A stretch of DNA of 10,844 bases, taken from the NCBI GenBank assembly GCA_021802325.1, contig JAKAAM010000030.1:1-10844 (forward strand). Reading direction: 5' to 3'. The position numbers and the translations under genes are program-made. Numbering within the stretch: the stretch's first letter is position 1; every line of letters starts with the position of its first letter. Source of the stretch: Nitrospirota bacterium (GTDB lineage Bacteria; Nitrospirota_A; Leptospirillia; Leptospirillales; Leptospirillaceae). Below, in pieces: positions 1 to 6,293 of the stretch. Below the pieces are notes generated by a model, which made no database searches, was not told the origin of the DNA, and worked only from the letters and a program-made list of their open reading frames with translations.

Positions 1-126
1 GTGGCCACCAAATACTTGGACCACTATCTGGGCTGGCGTCGCATGATCGAGACATTTGGAGAGCATCTCAACTCCACACTGTGGTTGACTTTATCCCTCG
101 GTCGCCATGAACTGCAACAGGAATAG
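1..126 (+). CDS. IS1595-family transposase, C-terminal 41 residues (partial)
   Basis: The frame is open from base 1 and ends at TAG 124-126. The residues begin VATKYLDHYLGWRRMIETFG, a typical C-terminal segment of ISXO2-like (DDE_Tnp_IS1595) transposases, which follows the HSRLKxWMRxFxG stretch in intact members. The transposase cuts and joins the element ends in a cut-and-paste type reaction. Only the tail is visible, so I cannot say whether this copy is intact upstream. It is identical over this length to the tail of copy 2. The stop codon overlaps the start of the right inverted repeat, as in copy 2. Confidence 0.8.
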   Translation: MATKYLDHYLGWRRMIETFGEHLNSTLWLTLSLGRHELQQE

Positions 127-137
127 GGATCATAGCC
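1..137 (+). mobile_element. 3' end of an IS1595-family (ISXO2-like) insertion sequence, copy 1 (partial at window edge)
   Basis: The first 127 bases are identical to 4376-4502, the 3' end of the second IS copy in this window. The next ten bases differ at only two positions, and both copies end in CATAGCC. The right terminal inverted repeat is therefore 126-137 by comparison with 4501-4512. The rest of the element lies left of the window. This copy has the same orientation as copy 2, so the two bracket 138-3476 as direct repeats. The family is assigned from the transposase C-terminus encoded here. Confidence 0.85.
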
Positions 138-199
138 AACATTTATAAATTTACAACTCATTAGTACTGTGAAGTCAGAAATGGGCCCGTCTACCCTCC

Positions 200-208
200 A
201 ACATAGCC
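200..208 (+). repeat. Extra IS-end-like motif next to copy 1
   Basis: AACATAGCC here repeats the last nine bases of the right inverted repeat of IS copy 2 (4504-4512), and the following TT matches too. It lies 71 bases beyond the end of IS copy 1 (137) and just downstream of the stop codon of the FkbM-like gene at 215. It could be a relic of another IS end or chance. Nine to eleven bases is weak evidence. Confidence 0.3.
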
Positions 209-214
209 TTATTT

Positions 215-1231
215 TTAGACCTCTTGCCAAGTTTCGTCTGGAGTTAACCAGAAATCTTCACTTAATTGTGAAAAAATGGGATGGTTGTCAAATGCCTCGT
301 TGACTTTCAATGGCAATAATTTTCCCGCTGCAATATCGGACCGGACAAAGAACGCATTGAAACCGCATGAATTGATAGCACACAAATTGTAGCCGCGCGA
401 ACCTAATAGTTTTTCCCAAGCAAGCAAGCTTGCAGCCCCGGATTGTTGCCAGCGTTGGCTGAAGGAAGCTTTGTCGACCTGGACTACGCTGTAATTTTCC
501 CTAAATCGCTTCTCGAACTCAACGACCAGCACCCTCGGCTTCACTGCTTTCAGATTTTGTATCACTGCGTAGTCACCACCGTCGATATCGATAACCATTA
601 AGTCGGGCTCAAGCTCCTTACTTGCCTCTATAAGAATGCGGTTGATATTTTCCGGATCCACGGCTTGTTGGATGATGTTGGGGGAATAATAATAACTGGT
701 CTCATTAGTATTTTTCCAGTGGAAGTGGCGAGTAGCATGGTCTCTTGCAAAAAAGAATCGCATCCTGTCGCATTCCGTTGGATCCATTTCAATAATTGAG
801 CCGTGCCATCCATGATTGACGATCAGGTTGCTCGAAAGGTTTTCCGGAATGCCAATATCAGAATCATCACAATTACTACCGATTTCTATAACGTAGCGGT
901 TAGTATATCCGATGTGGGTAAAAAGCCGGAGCACAATACCGTCTTCATCATTTTGCGAAAACACCCGAAAACCACTTGCGATAAGTTCCGATGGTTCCAA
1001 TAATTTTGGTGCACCCAATCGCCACATAGATACCAAGTTTTTCTGGATCGCCGAATCGTCGTTTGGTAGAATGTTTCGACGAAAGTGAGTATTCAGTCCT
1101 ACTAAATCAGCAGGTGTCAGAAATTTCTCAGTAAGCATGGCCTCAAGGTGTTGCAGTCGTTCGGCCTGTATGTGCATTAATTCGAGAATCCTCTGAAACT
1201 GCATTTCAATGTGAGAGGAAGGGATTTGCAT
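215..1231 (-). CDS. FkbM-like SAM-dependent methyltransferase family protein, probably glycan-modifying
   Basis: A 338-residue protein. Residues 91-108 (FSQNDEDGIVLRLFTHIG) match the 'SQ..ED.I...F..IG' lead-in of FkbM-like proteins in glycan loci. YVIEIGSN (113-120) sits where the SAM-binding glycine motif is expected, although its glycines are degenerate. IIEMDP (146-151) resembles the acidic end of strand 2, and MVIDIDGGDYAVIQNL (212-227) the family's 'IDxEGxE..VL' motif. Residues 7-36 form a predicted amphipathic helix of coiled-coil character (HIEMQFQRILELMHIQ). The ATG at 1231 has a strong ribosome site, GGAGGG at 1237-1242, five bases upstream. The gene starts 26 bases inside the end of wzt, so the two are probably translationally coupled. 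Methyl transfer to a sugar is inferred from the family; the substrate is unknown. It may be a non-catalytic relative because the SAM motif is imperfect. Confidence 0.72.
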   Translation of the reverse strand: MQIPSSHIEMQFQRILELMHIQAERLQHLEAMLTEKFLTPADLVGLNTHFRRNILPNDDSAIQKNLVSMWRLGAPKLLEPSELIASGFRVFSQNDEDGIVLRLFTHIGYTNRYVIEIGSNCDDSDIGIPENLSSNLIVNHGWHGSIIEMDPTECDRMRFFFARDHATRHFHWKNTNETSYYYSPNIIQQAVDPENINRILIEASKELEPDLMVIDIDGGDYAVIQNLKAVKPRVLVVEFEKRFRENYSVVQVDKASFSQRWQQSGAASLLAWEKLLGSRGYNLCAINSCGFNAFFVRSDIAAGKLLPLKVNEAFDNHPIFSQLSEDFWLTPDETWQEV

Positions 1232-2531
1232 GATTTCCCTCCAAAATTTCTATGTATGCTGATGGATTCATGTTGAAGATGCCTCCATAAAAAGCAGCAG
1301 TCGACGATTCTATTACCTGCAGTTGTTCGACATCATGCATTAGAAGGCTGTACTCCTCGAACTCACTACGAGCGAATCCCCTATTTGCAACTCCAATGGA
1401 AAACGAGTACTGTCCAGCCCTGAGATTAAAATTAAATTGAAAACGTACGCACACCTGTGTGCCTGCGGGAATGGGTATCTCTGCCATCCGCATGGCGTAA
1501 GTACTGGTCTCGAAAATTGAGCGGCCAATGCGGTCGCGTATAATCAGACCGAAGGCTGGCCTATCGAAGTATTTATGCAGCTTGACTACGTATTGTACAG
1601 TGAGCGGAGTTTCACTTTCCAGCTGTGTGACCGGCTGAGAATATGCTCCAAGCAATTTGAAATCGATTAGATCAGCCTCGTTGTTGGTTGTCACCGTAGT
1701 AGCTTTCTTCCAAGAAGCAGCGGGTGCATTTTGTGTCACGACGACTTCGCGTTCGCTCGAGTCAGATTTCTGTGCGATAAGACCCTGATACAAGTCAATA
1801 ACATCGCGGGGCAGCCCATAGCTAATAGCTTGGCCATGGCTAATCAGTAACGCCTTGTCACACAGATGCTTTACCGCGTTCGAATCGTGCGAAACGAAGA
1901 GCAAGGTGCCGCCACTCTCTTTGAACTTCTCAAGTTTATGGAAACATTTCTGCTGGAAATATGCATCCCCTACTGCCAGGGCTTCATCGATAATTAGGAT
2001 GTCTGGCTCAAAAGATGTGGCTACTGCGAAAGCCAACCGCATTTGCATACCGCTGGAATAGCTCATCAAAGGCTGATCGAAGTAGTCACAAATATCGGCA
2101 AAAATCTGAATATCATCAAGTCTGTCAGCTATCTGCTGTCGATTGAAGCCAAATAATGCACCGTTCATGTATACATTTTCGCGGCCAGTAAATTCTGGAT
2201 TAAAGCCGGATCCTAATTCTAGCAGTGCTGAGATGCGACCTTGCGTCAAAACTTGGCCCAGGGTTGGATTCAGTGTGCCAGTGATGATCTGGAGCAACGT
2301 ACTTTTACCGCTGCCGTTCAAACCGACGATGCCGCACGATTCGCCTTTAGCCACTTCGAATGATATATCACGAAGTGCCCAGAATTCCCTGAAATACTTT
2401 CGCTCGGGTTGTCCTGTTAGCCGCCTAAGCCGTGGTAGCACAAGCTGCTTAAGTTGGTCTCTGGGATGGGAATAGAGCTCGAAGCGTTTGGACACACTGT
2501 CCACATGGATGGCGAAGTCGTTAGAGGACAT
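1206..2531 (-). CDS. wzt: Wzt-type ATP-binding subunit of polysaccharide export ABC transporter, with C-terminal glycan-binding domain
   Basis: A 441-residue cytoplasmic ATPase that powers export of an undecaprenyl-linked polysaccharide through Wzm. Walker A is GLNGSGKST (residues 70-78). LELGSGFNPEFTGRENVYMN is the stretch typical of Wzt/TagH-type ATPases. The signature motif is YSSGMQMRLA (158-167), Walker B is ILIIDEAL (178-185) and the switch histidine is in FVSHD (H215). After about residue 280 there is a beta-rich Wzt_C-type domain (FGLIIRDRIGRSIFETST and FNLRAGQYSFSIGVA), which in characterised O-antigen systems binds the modified end of the chain. I chose ATG 2531 over an in-frame start at 2582: it has AAAGGA about eight bases upstream and gives a normal N-terminus (MSSNDFAIHVDSVSKRF). 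It overlaps the wzm stop by 11 bases and the next gene by 26. All catalytic motifs look intact. Confidence 0.93.
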   Translation of the reverse strand: MSSNDFAIHVDSVSKRFELYSHPRDQLKQLVLPRLRRLTGQPERKYFREFWALRDISFEVAKGESCGIVGLNGSGKSTLLQIITGTLNPTLGQVLTQGRISALLELGSGFNPEFTGRENVYMNGALFGFNRQQIADRLDDIQIFADICDYFDQPLMSYSSGMQMRLAFAVATSFEPDILIIDEALAVGDAYFQQKCFHKLEKFKESGGTLLFVSHDSNAVKHLCDKALLISHGQAISYGLPRDVIDLYQGLIAQKSDSSEREVVVTQNAPAASWKKATTVTTNNEADLIDFKLLGAYSQPVTQLESETPLTVQYVVKLHKYFDRPAFGLIIRDRIGRSIFETSTYAMRMAEIPIPAGTQVCVRFQFNFNLRAGQYSFSIGVANRGFARSEFEEYSLLMHDVEQLQVIESSTAAFYGGIFNMNPSAYIEILEGNHANPFLSH

Positions 2532-3351
2532 TCGCAAATCCTTTCCGTGTCTTTTGAAACCAGACATAACCAATCCACGCAACTGCCAAGGAAATAAGCG
2601 AGTAGATCAAAAAGCCAAGTATATGAGGAAGCTGCCCGTAAATCAAAACGGCGCGAGATTGCTCGATGATGAATGTTAGAGGATTCAGCATCAGCCAGGG
2701 GCGAACATGTGCGGGCAAGGCTGACACTGGATAGAACACGGGTGAGGCGAAGAGCAGAATATTCATCGCCAAGCCAATGGGTTGGCCAACATCGCGCAGG
2801 AAAACACCGAGAGATGCGAGCACCCAGGCGATGCCGAAAACGAGGACAATCAAAGGCAGCAGTATGAGAGGAAAGAACACAGCCGTCCACGGGATAAAGC
2901 CATTGATTAGCATAAGAGCACCGGCCAAAACCAATACACTGACCATCGCATGGAAGACAGAGGCACCCATGACCACGACGGGAAGAATTTCGAGAGGAAA
3001 GACAATTTTTTTGACATAGCTGACATTCGCCACAATGAGGTTAGGCGCTCGAATCAGTGTCTCCGAAAAAAGGCTGTGGATGATCATCCCTATGAATAGA
3101 AGAATTGCAAAATTCATCCTATTTACTGGCTGTACGATACCCCATCGCGACTTGAATACCACAGAAAATACCAAGGTATACATGGCTAGTAGCAAAATAG
3201 GGTTCGCGAATGACCACATGAGCCCCATGATTGATCTTTTATAACGCCCAACCACCTCACGCTGAATCATCTGGAGGATAAGACCTCGATGAGTCCATAG
3301 ACTGCGGACAAGCGAAGATGGCGAAATGGGTGCAGGAGCGTGTGGGTTCAC
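2521..3351 (-). CDS. wzm: Wzm-type permease subunit of polysaccharide export ABC transporter
   Basis: A 276-residue inner-membrane protein of the ABC2 type. The sequence REVVGRYKRSIMGLMWSFANP (about residues 31-51) is the conserved interface helix that precedes the first membrane span. Hydrophobic spans follow at about 52-65, 80-97, 118-145, 155-185, 190-210 and 245-268, giving the expected six. It forms the channel with the ATPase encoded directly downstream, whose start overlaps this stop codon (TAA at 2521-2523). The start is GTG at 3349-3351, with AAGG about eight bases upstream; no better ATG lies in frame. The length is normal for Wzm. The gene begins 125 bases from the IS end at 3477, so its native promoter or an upstream gene has probably been cut off by the insertion. 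Confidence 0.93.
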   Translation of the reverse strand: MNPHAPAPISPSSLVRSLWTHRGLILQMIQREVVGRYKRSIMGLMWSFANPILLLAMYTLVFSVVFKSRWGIVQPVNRMNFAILLFIGMIIHSLFSETLIRAPNLIVANVSYVKKIVFPLEILPVVVMGASVFHAMVSVLVLAGALMLINGFIPWTAVFFPLILLPLIVLVFGIAWVLASLGVFLRDVGQPIGLAMNILLFASPVFYPVSALPAHVRPWLMLNPLTFIIEQSRAVLIYGQLPHILGFLIYSLISLAVAWIGYVWFQKTRKGFANVL

Positions 3352-3470
3352 AAGTATAGCCTTCGTTTGAGCACTTTCATCCGTACGATCAAACCCTGTT
3401 TGCGTATAGCATGAATCTGTGCCTTGTTCCAGCGGCGAATGAGGAACCGGCGTGATGACTGCAACTTATT
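3352..3470 (-). pseudogene. Possible 3' remnant of an upstream gene cut by the IS
   Basis: Reading the minus strand between the IS end and wzm, one frame is open for about 38 codons. It ends in TTG TGA, with the TGA overlapping the wzm GTG start (TTGTGAAC). The encoded tail is basic (SRRFLIRRWNKAQIH, then KVLKRRLYL). Stop/start overlaps of this kind are the rule in this gene block, which suggests a real preceding gene whose front part is missing. A TAG in this frame sits at 3471-3473, beside the IS end. The piece is too short to identify. Confidence 0.3.
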
Positions 3471-3476
3471 CTATTT

Positions 3477-3501
3477 GGCTATGTTTCCCTTTTGTGTTGC
3501 A
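3477..3501 (+). repeat. Left terminal inverted repeat of IS copy 2
   Basis: GGCTATGTTTCC is followed after six variable bases by TGTTGCA. Aligned with the reverse complement of 4488-4512, 21 of 25 positions are identical. Confidence 0.8.
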
Positions 3502-3567
3502 AACCTCCTGATTAGATGTAGACCTGATCCGGTAGGTGATTACCATGAAGAAATCCATATTCCACCT

Positions 3568-4501
3568 ATGTCTTCGAGCTATTTCTCTATGACATCGGTG
3601 CAGAGATATGATCTGAAAGCTGTGAGCGAGCGTCGAGACAAGAAAGACCTAGTGGCCGATATCGGCTCGTTAGTGGGAACCCCCACCACATGTTCCCATT
3701 GCCACCATCCGGAGATCCGGCCGTGGGGAAAGGCCGCTAGGCTCTAGCGCTTCCGGACCGTATCTTCAGTGCGTTGACGAAAACGCCCCTTGCCGGTCTT
3801 CACCACAAGGACCGATGGATGTTCTTCGTAGAGAAATTCTGCGAGGGGGAATCGGTCCGGAAGGCGGCCTGGAGGTGGGGGATCAACACGAAAACCGCCT
3901 TTCTGTGGAAACACCGGTTCCTGGCCTTGCCTACCTGCTTGATAGCCCGGAAAGAAAGCGGGATTGTCGAAACCGACGAAACCTGGTTCTTGAGATCCTA
4001 CAATGGGCAACGGGACGAACTCCCGAGACGGCCCCGAAAACGGGGCGGACGGCCCACAAAACGAGGGCTCTCCCGGGAACAGGTTCCCGTCCTGGTGGTC
4101 CCGGACCGGTCGGGCGCGACTTCCAATGCGATTCTTCCGAAGGACAACCATCGGGAGATCGAAAGGGTGCTGAGCCCCCTTCTTACCCGGGATTCGCTCC
4201 TTTGCTCGGAGGAGGGAGGGAGAGGCCCCATCGCATTGGCGGCTCGGGAGATAGGTGTGGCCCATCGGGTGGTGAACCTGAGCAAGGGGATCAGAGTCCT
4301 GGGCGGCGTCTACCACATCCAGTACCTTCCGCCTACCATTCGCGGCTGAAAGAGTGCATGAGACAATCCCAAAGGGTGGCCACCAAATACTTGGACCACT
4401 ATCTGGGCTGGCGTCGCATGATCGAGACATTTGGAGAGCATCTCAACTCCACACTGTGGTTGACTTTATCCCTCGGTCGCCATGAACTGCAACAGGAATA
4501 G
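3568..4501 (+). pseudogene. IS1595-family transposase, frameshifted (copy 2)
   Basis: The protein can be pieced together from three frames. From ATG 3568 the N-terminus runs to TCSHCHHPEIRPWGKA (about 3690-3735), the first half of the family's zinc ribbon. The frame is then lost near a TAG at 3746, and the second CxxC pair is missing. A second frame resumes with ALPDRIFSALTKTPLAGLHH and continues through GIVETDETWFL (first catalytic Asp), the basic RRPRKRGGRPTKRGLS segment and LLCSEE to GGVYHIQ. The usual second catalytic Asp (CSD) reads Glu here. A one-base loss between 4323 and 4330 then shifts to AYHSRLKECMRQ and the C-terminus, ending at TAG 4499-4501. With two frameshifts and an altered catalytic residue this copy is very unlikely to make active transposase. 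Its ends could still be moved by an enzyme supplied from elsewhere. Confidence 0.8.
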
Positions 4502-4502
4502 G
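4376..4502 (+). repeat. Direct repeat shared with 1-127 (IS 3' end)
   Basis: All 127 bases are identical to positions 1-127 and in the same orientation. Both copies belong to the 3' end of the same IS. Perfect identity beside a decayed 5' half suggests recent duplication or gene conversion between the copies. Confidence 0.9.
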
Positions 4503-4512
4503 AAACATAGCC
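4488..4512 (+). repeat. Right terminal inverted repeat of IS copy 2
   Basis: It ends in GGAAACATAGCC and is the complement of the left end at 3477-3501. The transposase stop codon TAG at 4499-4501 overlaps it by one base. Confidence 0.8.
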
Positions 4513-4598
4513 TTTTTTAATGTCGTCGATGGCTTCATGACTTGGAGATCCCGTCCCGTCAAAGCAGGATCTTCCTCAATTACCTCTTCCGACATCTC

Positions 4599-6293
4599 CT
4601 ACCAAGATCCCTTTCTTCTCAACACCACCCCCAAAGTTCTCACCAGAAGGACAAGGTCCAGCCACATCGACCAGTTCCGAATATACCAGAGATCGAGCCG
4701 GATCCGGATCTCGTACCCTCGGATGCTCCGTCCCGACACCTGCCAGAGCCCGGTAATCCCCGGCTTGACCAGGGCGTAGATCTCCCCGCTTTCCCTGTAG
4801 CGATCTGAGAGTTCTTCAGACGTCACGGGCCTTGGCCCCACGAGACTCATCTCCCCCCGAAGGACATTAAAGATCTGGGGAAGCTCGTCGAGGCTGGTCC
4901 TCCGGAGAAACTTCCCGACCCTCGTGACCCGGGGGTCGTTTTCGAGCTTCTGCTTCTCCTCGAACTCCTTCCTGAGGTCGGGATTGTCCTCCAGAACTTT
5001 TTCGAGCCTCGCCTCCGCCCCCTCCACCATCGTCCTGAACTTCATGATCCGGAAGGGCCTCTTTCTCGGTCCGATCCGGACCTGGGAGAAGAAGACCGGA
5101 CCTGGCGAATCGATGACCACTAGAAGCCCGATTATCCCGATGAGGGGAACGAGCGGGATGCAAAGAAGGGCAGCCAACACGATATCGGAAGCGTTCTTGA
5201 TCCAGCGGTTCGCCCGGGATTTCAGATTGTTGTGGATCCCCAGCAAAAAAATCTCTTCATAGAAGAGATAGAGCAGTTCGCTGTTGACCAGGTTCACCTG
5301 AGCGATGTTCGGCACCACATAGACTGACAGGACATGCTTCTGGACACAGTCGATGATGGGCGCGAGATCTTCTCTGCGCATTTCGGGAAGAGCCACCACC
5401 GCCCCCCGGATCTCATGCTCCTTCACGATCTTTTTAAGTCCCGGAAGGAGGCCCAGGAGGGGAACGTCCGGGGCCTTCTGGCCGGACAGCGTCTCAAGGC
5501 CCGCAACATTCTTGGGTGTCTCCCGCGTTTGGGGGGTCAGCCCCACCTCCCCCACCACCCGGATCCCCATGTAGTGATCCCGGAAGAGCCCCAGATGGGC
5601 AAGGCGTCCCCAGGCGTTGTCCCCGATCAGGACCGTCTTCTTGATCCCCAGCCCCCTCTTGTGGAGGAAGGGCTTCCACCAGAAACGGACCAGAGGCACC
5701 AGCACCAGGGAAATCACTCCCGTTCCCACGACGATCGCCCGTGAGATCTCCCCCGACATCTTCCCAAGACTCACGATCGCAAAGACCGTCAAGGTCGCAA
5801 AAAAGATCGACCGGACCAACCGCCGCGTCTCCTCCCAGAATGGCTCCCGGCGAAAGTAGAGCCCGTCGAAGGCGAAGACCCCCACGAAGACCAGAGGGAT
5901 CCAGATCCGGGCGAGAAGATCCGGGTAGGTCTGGGTGAACGGCATGGGAAACCAATGCCCCAGAACCCGGGTCCTCAAGAGAAAGGAGACGGATAGCGCC
6001 ATCCAGAGAGCCAGAAGATCTCCCGAAGCCAGAAGGAGAGGAGTCAGAAGACGCGAGAACCCAACAGCGAGATCCCGGGAGAGCGTCGGCCCCGACTCCT
6101 CTTCGAAAGTGTGGACGCTTTCATCCTTCGTCGTCCCCGAGTCAAGGATTCCGGGATCCCACCGGTCCCGGGTTCCTGGCGTGGACAGAGACAAACTCCC
6201 GGTATCCCTCCCGGAAGACCCGGGTTCCGAAGCGTTCGGCGTTTCTTCGGGCCGATTCCGGTCTGAACTCGTCTTCATGAGCAATGAACCCAT
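4599..6293 (-). CDS. wbaP: WbaP-type undecaprenyl-phosphate sugar phosphotransferase (polyprenyl glycosylphosphotransferase)
   Basis: A 564-residue inner-membrane enzyme that moves a sugar-1-phosphate (galactose or glucose in known members) from a UDP-sugar to undecaprenyl phosphate, the first step of chain assembly. Residues 1-75 are polar and low-complexity. Four membrane spans follow at about 82-105, 130-145, 162-176 and 186-203, then a Rossmann-like domain (VLIGDNAWGRLA, 221-232) and a membrane helix at 369-394. The catalytic part has KFRTMVEGAE (418-427), SLDELPQIFNVLRGEMSLVG (467-486, with the Asp-Glu pair at 469-470) and KPGITGLWQVSGR (510-522). The length is normal for a long WbaP. 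ATG 6293 has AAAGG at 6300-6304, six bases upstream, whereas the alternative ATG 6278 has none. This start lies 152 bases inside the preceding glycosyltransferase gene. The stop is 86 bases from the IS. Confidence 0.93.
   Translation of the reverse strand: MGSLLMKTSSDRNRPEETPNASEPGSSGRDTGSLSLSTPGTRDRWDPGILDSGTTKDESVHTFEEESGPTLSRDLAVGFSRLLTPLLLASGDLLALWMALSVSFLLRTRVLGHWFPMPFTQTYPDLLARIWIPLVFVGVFAFDGLYFRREPFWEETRRLVRSIFFATLTVFAIVSLGKMSGEISRAIVVGTGVISLVLVPLVRFWWKPFLHKRGLGIKKTVLIGDNAWGRLAHLGLFRDHYMGIRVVGEVGLTPQTRETPKNVAGLETLSGQKAPDVPLLGLLPGLKKIVKEHEIRGAVVALPEMRREDLAPIIDCVQKHVLSVYVVPNIAQVNLVNSELLYLFYEEIFLLGIHNNLKSRANRWIKNASDIVLAALLCIPLVPLIGIIGLLVVIDSPGPVFFSQVRIGPRKRPFRIMKFRTMVEGAEARLEKVLEDNPDLRKEFEEKQKLENDPRVTRVGKFLRRTSLDELPQIFNVLRGEMSLVGPRPVTSEELSDRYRESGEIYALVKPGITGLWQVSGRSIRGYEIRIRLDLWYIRNWSMWLDLVLLVRTLGVVLRRKGSW

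Larger units (their letters stand above)
3477..4512 (+). mobile_element. IS1595-family (ISXO2-like) insertion sequence, copy 2, complete ends, defective transposase
   Basis: A 1,036-base element bounded by inverted repeats: GGCTATGTTTCC at 3477-3488 pairs exactly with GGAAACATAGCC at 4501-4512. Over 25 bases the two ends match at 21 positions, including a second block TGTTGCA. The transposase inside is spread over three frames. The eight bases on each side (TTCTATTT left, TTTTTTAA right) are not a direct repeat, although the family normally makes an 8-base target duplication. This suggests that the flanks have been rearranged, for example by recombination between IS copies. It lies between the low-GC export genes and the wbaP operon. 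Confidence 0.85.

Noticed and set aside
1855..2475. Plus-strand open frames inside wzt
   Set aside because: They are antisense to a clear ATPase gene with all catalytic motifs and lack ribosome sites or recognisable products.
2532..2582. Earlier in-frame start for wzt
   Set aside because: The extra 17 residues overlap the end of wzm and do not match Wzt N-termini. ATG 2531 has a well-placed AAAGGA.
4323..4330. Programmed frameshift in the IS1595 transposase
   Set aside because: The family normally encodes one continuous transposase. There is no A/T slippery run here, and a second frameshift and a catalytic change are also present, so decay is the simpler reading.
3744..4430. Minus-strand open frame across the IS
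   Set aside because: Its translation is Pro/Gly/Arg-rich with no motif and is fully antisense to recognisable transposase sequence.
4513..4598. Possible terminator after wbaP
   Set aside because: The T run at 4513-4518 belongs to the plus strand beside the IS end and has no stem before it. No minus-strand hairpin with a T run is visible.
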